Below the pieces are notes generated by a model. That model was given only the letters and a program-made list of their open reading frames with translations, ran no database searches and had not been told where the DNA came from. Both the position numbers and the translations under genes were made by a program. From positions 3,345,721 to 3,409,720 of the forward strand of contig JACAUB010000001.1 of the NCBI GenBank assembly GCA_013390605.1: a DNA stretch of 64,000 nt. The letters run 5' to 3'. The stretch is from Bacteroidota bacterium. Its GTDB lineage: Bacteria; Bacteroidota; Bacteroidia; Bacteroidales; Cfx3-03. The stretch's first letter is position 1. Each line of letters opens with the position of its first letter. Positions 7,811-16,864 of the stretch are shown piece after piece.

Positions 7811-8557
7811 ATGTTTAATCCATATAGTTTAAGTGGTAAAACGATATTAATTACTGGTGCATCATCGGGAATTGGAAAAACAACAGCTATTGAATGCGCA
7901 AAGCTTGGAGCTCAAGTTGTAATAACGGGCCGAGACCTTACGCGTCTCCGAGAGACTTATAATATTCTTGAAGGCAATGGGCATTTATTACTACAGGCAG
8001 ATTTAACAAACAATAAAGATATTGATGCATTACTAATTGGACTTCCACAATTGTCAGGGTTGGTTTGTAATGCGGGAATTTTCAATCCTAAACTCTACTC
8101 ATTTACAAGTATTGAAGAAGCAGAACAGGTATTTAAAATAAATTTCTTTTCACCCTTTGATTTACTACGTAGAATTCTCAAACAAAAAAAAATTGAAAGA
8201 AATTCTTCTATTGTTTTTGTATCCTCCATTGCTGGAAATACAATTACCTCTTTGGGTAGCAGCGTATATGGTGCTTCAAAAAGTGCCTTAAATGGACTTT
8301 CAAAAGCTTTAGCACTAGAATTAGCGCCTAAACAAATTCGTGTAAATACAGTAATGCCAGGCATGATTGAAACGCCAATACTGGCTGGCAGTAGTATAAG
8401 CAATGATGAACTCGAAGAAGATAGAAAACGTTATCCTCTAGGACGTTATGGACAAACTCAAGATGTTGCTTATGCAATTATTTATTTACTTTCAAATGCA
8501 AGCTCTTGGGTAACTGGCACAAATATTTTATTAGATGGTGGATTCACTTTAACCTAA
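7811..8557 (+). CDS. SDR 3-ketoacyl-ACP reductase-like protein (FabG type), second copy
   Basis: This 248-aa protein has TGASSGIG near 16-23, CNAGIF near 86, a serine-bearing VSSIAG and YGASK near 149-153, all expected for an active classical SDR. It resembles the SDR at 5624-6373 over its full length, which points to duplication of a reductase/synthase unit. It sits between the two KAS III genes with 3-nt and 15-nt gaps, so it is surely co-transcribed with them. I infer reduction of a 3-ketoacyl-ACP intermediate to a 3-hydroxyacyl-ACP; no dehydratase or enoyl reductase gene is nearby. Confidence 0.82.
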   Translation: MFNPYSLSGKTILITGASSGIGKTTAIECAKLGAQVVITGRDLTRLRETYNILEGNGHLLLQADLTNNKDIDALLIGLPQLSGLVCNAGIFNPKLYSFTSIEEAEQVFKINFFSPFDLLRRILKQKKIERNSSIVFVSSIAGNTITSLGSSVYGASKSALNGLSKALALELAPKQIRVNTVMPGMIETPILAGSSISNDELEEDRKRYPLGRYGQTQDVAYAIIYLLSNASSWVTGTNILLDGGFTLT

Positions 8558-8572
8558 AAGAGATTCAATAAA

Positions 8573-9580
8573 ATGAAAAAGGCTTACATTAAAGCAATAA
8601 CTTACTACCTTCCAGAGAAACAACTCACTAACGATATTCTTGTCGCTGAATTTCCAGAATGGACCGCAGAAAAAGTTGCAAAAAAAATAGGTATTTCAGT
8701 TCGTCACATTGCAGGAGAAAATGAGACTGCAGCCGATATGGCATATCATGCTGCTAATCAATTATTTTCAGATCATGCTATAAATCCTGAGTCAATTGAT
8801 TTTGTGATGTTATGCACACAAAGTCCAGATTATTTTTTACCTACATCAGCTTGTATATTACAGAATCGTTTAAACATCCCTACGAAATCAGGCGCGATTG
8901 ATTTTAACCTGGGTTGTAGTGGATTTGTTTATGGCCTTGCACTAGCGAAAGGATTAATTGTTAGTGGTGTAGCCAAAAACATATTACTTCTCACGGCAGA
9001 AACTTACTCAAAATTTCTTCATCCTAAAGACAAAGCTAACCGAACTATATTTGGAGACGCTGCATCTGCTACTTTAATTTCGAATGAAGGATTTGCTGAG
9101 ATTATGGAATTCAGCTTAGGGACAGATGGAAGTGGTGCTGATCAACTAATTGTAAAAAGTGGAGGTCTAAGATCTAGAGATAAGTTTAATGATTTCATTA
9201 TTGATGAATCAGGTAATCCAATATCTTCAGACAATCTTTTCATGGATGGAACAGGTATTTTCAATTTCACACTTGAGATGGTTCCTAAGTTAGTCGAAGA
9301 CACGTTATTACTCAATAATCTGAGTCAAAGTCAGATTAATACATTTGTATTTCATCAGGCAAATAAATATATGTTGAGTTTTCTCCGAAAAAAGATTCAA
9401 ATTCCAGAAGAAAAATTTTACTATTATATGGACCAGGTTGGAAATACAGTTTCTTCAACCATTCCTATTGCGCTTTGTGAAGCGATGAAAGAGAATACTA
9501 TCGGTAAAGATGACTTAGTTCTATTAGCTGGGTTTGGAGTTGGGTACTCTTGGGGAGGAACTATTTTAAAGTTTTCTTAA
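8573..9580 (+). CDS. 3-ketoacyl-ACP synthase III (FabH-like), second copy
   Basis: This 335-aa KAS III has Cys115 in LGCSGFVYG, His261 in FHQANKYM and Asn291 in VGNTVSSTIP, a complete active site. It is a diverged paralogue of the synthase at 6752-7807. In a two-round scheme one synthase would start the chain (acetyl-CoA plus malonyl-ACP) and the other would extend the hydroxybutyryl product. It ends the acyl cassette; a 296-nt gap to the next likely ATG follows. Which of the two acts first cannot be told from sequence. Confidence 0.85.
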   Translation: MKKAYIKAITYYLPEKQLTNDILVAEFPEWTAEKVAKKIGISVRHIAGENETAADMAYHAANQLFSDHAINPESIDFVMLCTQSPDYFLPTSACILQNRLNIPTKSGAIDFNLGCSGFVYGLALAKGLIVSGVAKNILLLTAETYSKFLHPKDKANRTIFGDAASATLISNEGFAEIMEFSLGTDGSGADQLIVKSGGLRSRDKFNDFIIDESGNPISSDNLFMDGTGIFNFTLEMVPKLVEDTLLLNNLSQSQINTFVFHQANKYMLSFLRKKIQIPEEKFYYYMDQVGNTVSSTIPIALCEAMKENTIGKDDLVLLAGFGVGYSWGGTILKFS

Positions 9581-9876
9581 CAAATAAAAACTCTTAAAAA
9601 GCCGGTTTCAGAATAATAAATAATTCTTAAAATATTTCAATACTATATCTTTCATGTAAAATATTGTATTTCAAAATAATTTAAAATAGACAATCCATTT
9701 TAATAGGATTTTAATCATACAACAATTAGACAAGCAAAACATACTAAACAAATATTTTATACAGATTTATACCAATACAAAACTACAACTTCAGGTCTTT
9801 TTTTACTATTTTTTCACATCTAATATCGTTTTTGGTATTTTTAAAATTAGCTATTAATCAATCCCTGGTTTTAAAT

Positions 9877-10872
9877 ATGAAAAAATTCTTCTTTAAATTA
9901 TCAAATTTCTTAATACCAGTTATCTTAATAGAAATATCTATCTTTCTTTTAAAAGATATAGTCTTTAAGGAAAAACAATTACAAAATATTTTCTCAACTG
10001 TTGGAAATAAATATTATTGGATTAATAAAATTAACCACAATAAAAAAATATTATTACTTGGTAGTTCTAGCGTTAGATATGGTTTAAGTTGTTCTATTTT
10101 AAACCAGTTATCACATGACAGTCTTTCATTTATAAATTTAGCAACGGATGCAAGAGATCCGATTGAAACATATTTTATATTAAAACAAATTAACTTAACA
10201 GGTGTAAAAGCAGCCTATTTTGGTTTGGATCCATGGATTTATACTAAAAGATACTACAAGTACAGAAATCCGTACCTCTATTTAGATATGAGCTTTCTAT
10301 CATCAATTAAATACAGCATAGAACACGATAAAACTACCTTTTTGAAAAGATACATTGCCTTTTTTGATTTTGTATTCTCCACAAGGGGGAAAAGTAATGA
10401 TCTAATTCGTGAAATCCCAACGGACTATGGATCTTTTAAGCTTAAAGGGAAACCCAAAAACTTTAAAGAGTCTGTAGATAATTGGTTTGAAACGGATAGA
10501 TATGGTTGGTCCCAACTTCAATTTATTTATTTACAAAAAATTATTTCATTCTGTAAAACAAAAAACATCGAATTTATTCCTTTTTTACCTCCAAAACGAT
10601 CTGATTTTACGGATATCTATAAATTAAAATGTAAATCAATACATAAAGAGTTCACAGATAATCTAATCAAAACAAATTTCACCCTTAACATTTTTGGAAA
10701 ATTCAACCAGCTTGATAAGTTAGGTAATTATAATCTATTCGTAGAAGCATATCATTTAAATCCCCTTGGGCAATCTGTTTACTCAGTAATCTTCTACAAA
10801 ATGATATTACCTAAAAAGGACGTTTTTAATAATCAACTTTTGTGGTCTGACATGACTTATAAAAAACAATAA
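9877..10872 (+). CDS. Membrane-anchored SGNH-like protein
   Basis: I do not recognise a named gene. From the ATG at 9877 it codes for 331 aa. An upstream in-frame TTG at 9832 would add 15 residues ahead of the natural signal-anchor, so I prefer the ATG. One N-terminal membrane helix (about 11-26) precedes an SGNH/DltD-like domain. ILLLGSSSVRYG (58-69) places the candidate nucleophile at Ser64, and AYHLNPLGQ places the His at 293. The acidic residue three before that His is Glu290 instead of the usual Asp. Such extracytoplasmic domains often handle acyl groups on polysaccharides. It lies between the acyl cassette and a sugar aminotransferase, but no matching MBOAT gene is adjacent. Confidence 0.55.
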   Translation: MKKFFFKLSNFLIPVILIEISIFLLKDIVFKEKQLQNIFSTVGNKYYWINKINHNKKILLLGSSSVRYGLSCSILNQLSHDSLSFINLATDARDPIETYFILKQINLTGVKAAYFGLDPWIYTKRYYKYRNPYLYLDMSFLSSIKYSIEHDKTTFLKRYIAFFDFVFSTRGKSNDLIREIPTDYGSFKLKGKPKNFKESVDNWFETDRYGWSQLQFIYLQKIISFCKTKNIEFIPFLPPKRSDFTDIYKLKCKSIHKEFTDNLIKTNFTLNIFGKFNQLDKLGNYNLFVEAYHLNPLGQSVYSVIFYKMILPKKDVFNNQLLWSDMTYKKQ

Positions 10873-10973
10873 ACAGATATTTTTTATAAGTGACAAAAAA
10901 TTATATAGAATTAAAGAATCAAGAAAATTAAGCTATAGAAATTGCATGCTCAATTTCAACAAAAAAAGAAATT

Positions 10974-12113
10974 ATGCAGATACCCTTTAATAAACCTTAC
11001 CTCACTGGAAAAGAGGCGCACTATATGTATCAAGCTGTGACGAATGGAAAACTATCCGGAAACGGTTTTTACACAAAAAAATGTCAACAATTTTTTGAAC
11101 AAAATTATGGTTTTAAGAAATGCTTACTGACCACCAGCTGTACAGATGCTTTAGAGATGTGTGCTATACTAAGTAATGTTGGACCAGGCGATGAGGTAAT
11201 AATACCCTCTTTTACTTTCGTTTCAACTGCCTTAGCATTTATTCGACAAGGAGCAACAATAGTGTTTGCGGATAGTTATGCCAATAACCCCAATATTGAT
11301 GCTGATAAAATAGAAGGACTAATTACAAAAAAGACAAAAGTAATTGTACCTGTACACTATGCGGGTATAGCTTGTGATATGGATAAAATAATGGAATTAT
11401 CCGAAAAGTATAATCTACTTGTTGTAGAAGATGCAGCACAAGCAATCGACTCTTACTATATATCACCAAAGACAGGTGTAAAACGTGCTCTAGGTTCCAT
11501 TGGGCAATTGGCAGCCTTTTCGTTTCACGAAACAAAGAACATCATATCAGGTGAAGGTGGAATGTTGGCTATTAATGATGATCAATTTGTACCTCGTGCT
11601 GAAATAATCTGGGAAAAAGGGACCAATCGTGCAGAATTTTTCAGAGGAGAAGTAAACAAATACTCATGGGTTGATATTGGCAGCTCATTTCTCCCTTCAG
11701 AGGTAATTGCGGCATTTCTCTGGGCACAGATTGAATCCATTGAAGATATTCAACGTCGTAGATCGGAAATATGGAATTGGTATAATGAGAATATAGAAAC
11801 ACTCTTTCCCGAATTTTCTTTTACGAAACCAGTGATACCCAAATTTGCAACTAACAATGCGCATATGTATTATTTAGTATTCCCATCATTAGAAGAGCGT
11901 ACCCGGTTTATAAGTAAACTAAAAGGGAAGGGAATTCTTTCAGTTTTTCATTATCTCAGTCTGCACAAAAGCCCATATTATCAGACCAGACATGACGGAA
12001 GGGAACTCCCGAATAGCGATCGATTCGAAGAATGCCTTGTGAGATTACCTTTATATTATGAGTTAGCAATACAAGATTTATTAAATAATTTATCAGAAGA
12101 ACATTCATCATGA
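10974..12113 (+). CDS. wecE: WecE-like dTDP-4-keto-6-deoxysugar aminotransferase
   Basis: This 379-aa PLP-dependent sugar aminotransferase belongs to the DegT/DnrJ/EryC1/StrS family. The N-terminal IPFNKPYLTGKEAHYMYQAV, the TTSCTDALEM segment (53-62) and FSFHETKNIISGEGGM (182-197, PLP lysine Lys188) match WecE (RffA) closely. WecE transfers an amino group from glutamate to dTDP-4-keto-6-deoxyglucose to give dTDP-Fuc4N. The amino group would be the natural acceptor for an acyl chain from the KAS III cassette just upstream. No RmlA/RmlB genes for the dTDP sugar are in the window. It overlaps the next gene by 4 nt. Confidence 0.8.
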   Translation: MQIPFNKPYLTGKEAHYMYQAVTNGKLSGNGFYTKKCQQFFEQNYGFKKCLLTTSCTDALEMCAILSNVGPGDEVIIPSFTFVSTALAFIRQGATIVFADSYANNPNIDADKIEGLITKKTKVIVPVHYAGIACDMDKIMELSEKYNLLVVEDAAQAIDSYYISPKTGVKRALGSIGQLAAFSFHETKNIISGEGGMLAINDDQFVPRAEIIWEKGTNRAEFFRGEVNKYSWVDIGSSFLPSEVIAAFLWAQIESIEDIQRRRSEIWNWYNENIETLFPEFSFTKPVIPKFATNNAHMYYLVFPSLEERTRFISKLKGKGILSVFHYLSLHKSPYYQTRHDGRELPNSDRFEECLVRLPLYYELAIQDLLNNLSEEHSS

Positions 12114-14059
12114 TTAAAGATCTATCTATTAATAATACATCGTATTATTTTTACAAAAAGCTTCTTTCTATCAATTTTTTTCTATTGGTAGTTTCATTAG
12201 TCTTTGGTGCATATTACTATTGGTTTAGAAAATCAATAGACCAAACAGTACTATACCAAATAGTTAAGGCTATTGCATTGTCTTCAATATTGTTGAATTT
12301 ACCAGATATTATTTGTTACTATACACGAAGTAAATATTATGGGATGGCAACAATATTAGTAATGCTATTCTTCTCGATCATCGGATTTATATTTACTCCT
12401 AGTTCATTTTTAATAATTTTAATTGCAATTATCTTACTTTTTCATCAGATAGTACGTTTTATTACAATTTACCAGCATTTAGATTCCAAAGTTTATTATT
12501 TTTCCTTTGCAGTAATCCTTTCATTCATTGTAGGATGGAGTCTAGTCATTACTTTTTATGGACAGAACTATCATCATCCACTTTTTATGGAAAAGTTGGC
12601 TATTGGCCAAGCTCACATTGATACACTTTTCCATACAGCAATTTGTTATCTTTTCTCAAATTACAATATTCCATCAACAGGATTGCATGGTTTGCAATAT
12701 ATCCATTATCACTATGGAAGCCATATAATTATGGCCTGTTTAGCCAAATTAATCAATTTAAAACCTATTATTTTCTATAATTTAGCATACCCTATTGTAT
12801 TTATTCCTTTTTTCTTTAAAGCTTCATTTATCGCTATTCTTAAATTACAAAATCATTTAAAGAATAACACTTCGATTACATTTTTATTTCTTTCTGTTTT
12901 TGGAGTTACGATCATACTTTCACCACTAATATTTAATACGCTACCTGGAGGAATCCCTTTTGGAAGTGAATCATATAATATTGCTATAGGATTCAGTTTA
13001 CTTTTTTTAACCGATGTTTTTCAATTTCTTGATGATATAAAAAAGAATCCCTCAAGATATGTCTTATTACTATTATACTATTCCTTTGCAGTTGTTGCAT
13101 TACTCTTTCTGAAAGTTTCAATAGGTTTATTGTTTTTCACGCTAATTTCTTATCTTCTATTTAGAGAATTTTTATTGACTAATTGGAAATTTTGGGTATA
13201 TCTTATTTTAAATTTACTTTTTATTTATGCCTTTTACAAGTTAATGGGAGAAAGTAATAGTACTGTTCTATCAATTAAAACTATATTAATTTATAATTTA
13301 GCTACTATAAAATATTATTTCTGGCCCTATTTTTTAATAATTATATTTTTCATAACAAATGGTATTTCTTTGAATAAAAAGGGATATCAAAAAATAAAAG
13401 AAAAAATAAAATCAAAAGAGACTATTTTTTTAGAATTACTTTTAGTTGTAAGCATAGCTGGTGCCTTACCCTCATTTATTTTGCGAACCTTAAGTAAAAT
13501 CGATATTTATTATTTTGTATCATATCAGTTTTTTTTAGGAACAGTAATCGTCATACCCTATTTTTTCAATTTGTTTCCTGAAAGAATATTAAGTTTAAAA
13601 TCGATTCCAGTTAAGATTTTTATTTTTTCTTCGCTTGTTTTTTATTCCTTGTTTCCTATTGAGCAACTTTACCAAAAATACTTTCAACTAGCCGCTGAAA
13701 AGAATAGCATAATTTCTGAAGCCTTAGTCAATAAAAATTATGTATTTTTCAAAAAGCTCGACTCATATCCCTACAAAAAGAATAGTGCATTTTACATTCC
13801 AAAAAATGATACAGCATATTATAATATGCAAAAGTATCGTCCATTAGGTATATATTTTGCTATACCTGCTATTGCAGGATTACCGCAATTATATTCAATA
13901 CCCGATAGTGCCGCACAATTAAACTATAATTTTAGTAGTTATGCTAAAATAAAATTTCCAAATTCACAAGAAGAAGTAGTTTCTGAGGCTAAAAAACTAG
14001 GATTTAGCCATTTATATCTCGTAAATAAAAAATCAGAAATAGTGCAAGTAAACTTTTAA
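12110..14059 (+). CDS. Large polytopic membrane protein, GT-C-like (unassigned)
   Basis: This 649-aa protein has about 12-13 hydrophobic helices and a soluble C-terminal tail of roughly 140 residues. The first large loop, around residues 150-210, is rich in His, Asp and aromatic residues (AHIDTLFHTAICYLF, then GLHGLQYIHYHYGSH). Acidic or His residues in early extracytoplasmic loops are typical of GT-C glycosyltransferases that use lipid-linked sugars. I infer that it could transfer the sugar loaded by a GtrB-like enzyme, completing a three-part periplasmic glycosylation system, but I recognise no named family. It overlaps the aminotransferase gene by 4 nt and ends 133 nt before the regulator. 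Confidence 0.5.
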   Translation: MIKDLSINNTSYYFYKKLLSINFFLLVVSLVFGAYYYWFRKSIDQTVLYQIVKAIALSSILLNLPDIICYYTRSKYYGMATILVMLFFSIIGFIFTPSSFLIILIAIILLFHQIVRFITIYQHLDSKVYYFSFAVILSFIVGWSLVITFYGQNYHHPLFMEKLAIGQAHIDTLFHTAICYLFSNYNIPSTGLHGLQYIHYHYGSHIIMACLAKLINLKPIIFYNLAYPIVFIPFFFKASFIAILKLQNHLKNNTSITFLFLSVFGVTIILSPLIFNTLPGGIPFGSESYNIAIGFSLLFLTDVFQFLDDIKKNPSRYVLLLLYYSFAVVALLFLKVSIGLLFFTLISYLLFREFLLTNWKFWVYLILNLLFIYAFYKLMGESNSTVLSIKTILIYNLATIKYYFWPYFLIIIFFITNGISLNKKGYQKIKEKIKSKETIFLELLLVVSIAGALPSFILRTLSKIDIYYFVSYQFFLGTVIVIPYFFNLFPERILSLKSIPVKIFIFSSLVFYSLFPIEQLYQKYFQLAAEKNSIISEALVNKNYVFFKKLDSYPYKKNSAFYIPKNDTAYYNMQKYRPLGIYFAIPAIAGLPQLYSIPDSAAQLNYNFSSYAKIKFPNSQEEVVSEAKKLGFSHLYLVNKKSEIVQVNF

Positions 14060-14192
14060 TATATTTTCGAATGTTTTTCTGGATATAGAATATTATTCTG
14101 AAATCATAAAATCACGTTGATCATTATAATCTTATACCATTTCTAAGTCAGAGCATACCTTTCGACTAGAAATGTGAAAGCCATATCAGACA

Positions 14193-14747
14193 ATGCTTGA
14201 TACACTCATCACTTCAAAAACTCGAATAAAGCTTTTAACAAAGTTTTTTCTCAACCCCCAAGCTAAAGCCTATCTTCGTGGACTAGAGGGAACTTTTGGC
14301 AAATCGAGTAACGCGGTAAGAATAGAACTAAACCGCTTTGAACACGCTGGTTTATTGAATGCCTCTACTGAAGGAAACCGAAAGGTTTACACGGCAAATA
14401 CAAATCACCCGTTATATCCTGATATCCATAACATCCTTTGTAAACATCTGGGTATTGACCAAATCATAAATGAAGTAACTACGAAACTCGGAAAAATAGA
14501 ACAAGTATGGCTAAGTGGAGAGTTTGCGAAAGGTAACGACTGCACTTCAATAGAACTTATTTTAGTAGGCTCTGCTATTGATTGCGATTATCTAAAACAA
14601 TTAAAAGAAAAAGCCTCCCGTTTGATTAGCCGGACCATTCAGTTAACGCTTTTTACTCCAGAAATTTTTGCCAAAATGAAAAACGAAATAAAGCCTACTG
14701 ATATTTTTCTACTATGGGAATTTAGAAGTACCCATGATGCTTTATGA
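14193..14747 (+). CDS. Winged-helix regulator with nucleotidyltransferase-like C-terminal domain, copy 1
   Basis: This 184-aa protein has an N-terminal winged helix (about 1-75; LITSKTRIKLLTKFFLNP, then a recognition-helix region SSNAVRIELNRFEHAGLL) like ArsR/MarR folds. Its C-terminal domain resembles the minimal nucleotidyltransferase fold. The expected hG[GS]...Dh[DE]h motif appears as LSGEFAKGNDCTSIELILVG (about 108-127), with Ser where the first metal Asp should be, so catalysis is doubtful. The paralogue at 20222-20773 aligns from the same MLDTLITSK start, which supports this ATG. Its place between gene blocks, with a terminator-like hairpin 158 nt downstream, suggests control of the locus. 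Confidence 0.75.
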   Translation: MLDTLITSKTRIKLLTKFFLNPQAKAYLRGLEGTFGKSSNAVRIELNRFEHAGLLNASTEGNRKVYTANTNHPLYPDIHNILCKHLGIDQIINEVTTKLGKIEQVWLSGEFAKGNDCTSIELILVGSAIDCDYLKQLKEKASRLISRTIQLTLFTPEIFAKMKNEIKPTDIFLLWEFRSTHDAL

Positions 14748-14904
14748 TCTTAAAAATGAAGGATCGGTTACTTTTACAGTAGTTGATAATCCATAAAATT
14801 TCTATTATAGAAAACTTAAATTAAATTTTTATGAAACAAGACAAAGTTAGATTTCAGCTTTGCTAATAAAATTTAGCAGAATAATTTATCACAAATTCAA
14901 AATT

Positions 14905-14955
14905 AAACAGTTGCATTACGATTCTCAAAAACGTAGTTTTGTAACTGTTTTTTTT
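14905..14955 (+). terminator. Intrinsic terminator with T8 tail
   Basis: AAACAGTTGCA (14905-14915) pairs with TGTAACTGTTT (14940-14950), with one G-T pair, and a run of eight T follows from 14948 to 14955. It is the clearest classical terminator in the window and should end the unit that contains the first regulator. Confidence 0.75.
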
Positions 14956-15126
14956 GAGCATGATATTTTTAGGTGTCTGAATATCAAATAACTTAAGAAC
15001 GACAAAACAAATAAGCTAACTACTTATTCTTAAAAAAATTCAGCCCGTATACACCTTAAATATTATCCTATAATACTTCTTTAGTTCTCATTAAACAAAA
15101 AAACAATCCTTTTCTTATCCAATCAG

Positions 15127-15206
15127 AACTCTATTCTACTTCTCATATCCATTCGGATATGATTTAGAGTTAGATTGGGATATGATTAGGATTAGATTAG
15201 AATTAG
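15127..15206 (+). repeat. Compound hairpin followed by imperfect ATTAG repeats
   Basis: CATATCC (15144-15150) pairs with GGATATG (15155-15161) across a 4-nt loop, and outside it AACTCTA (15127-15133) pairs with TAGAGTT (15165-15171). A run of imperfect GATTAG/AATTAG units follows to 15206. It lies about 200 nt before the MBOAT gene. It may be an RNA leader structure or a protein-binding array; function unknown. Confidence 0.4.
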
Positions 15207-15406
15207 CCCACTCTTATAAGGTAATTATCCTGATATTGTATGAGATAGATAGAAATACTTTCCATCACATAATCGTTAGAAAAAAAATGCTACACTCGCT
15301 TCTCCATCATACTATTAGAACCAGAACCAAATAAACGTACTTTTTATCTTCTTCTTTCTATTTTATTAAAAGTGAAACAAAGGTAACATTAAATAAAAAT
15401 AAAAAA

Positions 15407-16861
15407 ATGCTTTTTAACTCTATTCATTTCGCTTTCTTTTTTGTGGTAGTAACCACTTTATACTTCATCCTTCCCCATAAATATAGATGGATATTATTAT
15501 TGAGTAGCAGTTGCTATTTCTACATGGCTTTTGTTCCGATTTATATCCTTATTTTAGGATTTACAATTGTAATAGATTATTTTGCCGGTATTTATATTGA
15601 AAACGCAGAAGGGAGTAGAAGAAAACTATTCTTGATCTTTAGTTTAATTGCTAATATTGGCGTTCTTGCTGTATTCAAATATTACAATTTTCTGAATCAG
15701 AACTTTTCATTTTTACTTCATGGTTTTGGTTTACAAAATCCAATCCCCTATTTGTCGATTCTATTACCTATTGGCCTTTCATTTCATACATTTCAGGCAA
15801 TGAGCTACACGATAGAAGTTTATCGTGGACACCAAAGTGCAGAACGGCACTTCGGGATTTATTCGTTGTATGTAATGTTTTATCCTCAGCTTGTTGCAGG
15901 TCCAATAGAGCGACCACAGAACCTGTTACATCAATTTAGAGAGAAGCATGTTTTTGATTATGACAGAGTAACAAGTGGATTAAGGTTAATGGCATGGGGT
16001 TTATTTAAAAAAGTAGTAATTGCAGATCGATTGGCAATTATAGTCGATGCTATTTATGATAATCCAGAACATTTAACTTATAATAGTTTAAGCCTTATCA
16101 TTGGAACTGTGTTTTTCGCCTTTCAAATATTTTGTGATTTTTCAGGATATTCAGATATGGCTATTGGCGCAGCACGGATTATGGGATTTAAGCTAATGAC
16201 CAACTTCGACAAACCATACCAATCAAAGAGTATTCATGAATTTTGGAAACGTTGGCACATTTCGCTATCCTCATGGTTTAAAGATTACTTATATATAACA
16301 CTCGGTGGCAATCGGGTTACTGTTCCCCGTTGGTATTTAAATCTATTTATTGTATTTCTGGTAAGTGGTTTATGGCATGGAGCAAACTGGACATTTGTTA
16401 TTTGGGGAGCACTGCATGGCTTTTACTTAGTTTTTGCCATCATTACCAAAAAACATCGTGAAAAAATAAATAAGCTATTCTTATTCGATAAGATACCATT
16501 ATTGTCATCCTTAACAACATTTGTTTTGGTTGCATTTGCATGGATATTCTTCAGAGCCAATAATGTTCATTCGGCCATAAATATCATAAAGAATATTTTT
16601 ATCGGTATTCCAGATTTAATAAAGAAGTTTCTAAATCATCAATCTATTTTTGAATATTTCGAAAAGAAAGATCTGGTTATGTCGGTATTATTAATATTGT
16701 TTTTGGAAACGGTTCATTATATACAAAGCAAAAAGAGTATTTCAGAAATCTTATTACAAAAACCAACTTATATTCGTTGGGCTGTATATTATGGATTGAT
16801 AATTACAATTATATATTTAGGGGTATTTCAAAATCGTCAATTTATTTATTTTCAGTTTTAG
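15407..16861 (+). CDS. MBOAT O-acyltransferase, AlgI/PatA type
   Basis: This 484-aa polytopic membrane protein belongs to the membrane-bound O-acyltransferase family. It has FHTFQAMSYTIEVYRG (126-141), the FWKRWHISLSSWFKDYLYI block (279-297), and the two key histidines His324 (GLWHGANW) and His337 (GALHGF). AlgI, PatA and DltB relatives pass acyl groups from the cytoplasm across the membrane to a periplasmic partner that decorates polysaccharide. The next gene, 3 nt downstream, encodes such an SGNH partner, so the pair probably O-acetylates the exported glycan. Confidence 0.88.
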   Translation: MLFNSIHFAFFFVVVTTLYFILPHKYRWILLLSSSCYFYMAFVPIYILILGFTIVIDYFAGIYIENAEGSRRKLFLIFSLIANIGVLAVFKYYNFLNQNFSFLLHGFGLQNPIPYLSILLPIGLSFHTFQAMSYTIEVYRGHQSAERHFGIYSLYVMFYPQLVAGPIERPQNLLHQFREKHVFDYDRVTSGLRLMAWGLFKKVVIADRLAIIVDAIYDNPEHLTYNSLSLIIGTVFFAFQIFCDFSGYSDMAIGAARIMGFKLMTNFDKPYQSKSIHEFWKRWHISLSSWFKDYLYITLGGNRVTVPRWYLNLFIVFLVSGLWHGANWTFVIWGALHGFYLVFAIITKKHREKINKLFLFDKIPLLSSLTTFVLVAFAWIFFRANNVHSAINIIKNIFIGIPDLIKKFLNHQSIFEYFEKKDLVMSVLLILFLETVHYIQSKKSISEILLQKPTYIRWAVYYGLIITIIYLGVFQNRQFIYFQF

Positions 16862-16864
16862 CTA

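Larger units (their letters stand above)
14748..15406. other. 659-bp non-coding region with terminator and leader hairpins
   Basis: No gene is visible. It contains a strong terminator (14905-14955), a compound hairpin (15127-15171) and a run of imperfect ATTAG repeats (about 15162-15206). No exact TAnnTTTG promoter element is present before the MBOAT gene at 15407. The length suggests a regulated boundary between the regulator and the acetylation genes. Confidence 0.55.

Noticed and set aside
9832..9876. TTG start for the SGNH-like protein
   Set aside because: It would place 15 residues before a normal signal-anchor that starts with MKKFFFK; the ATG at 9877 is the better start.
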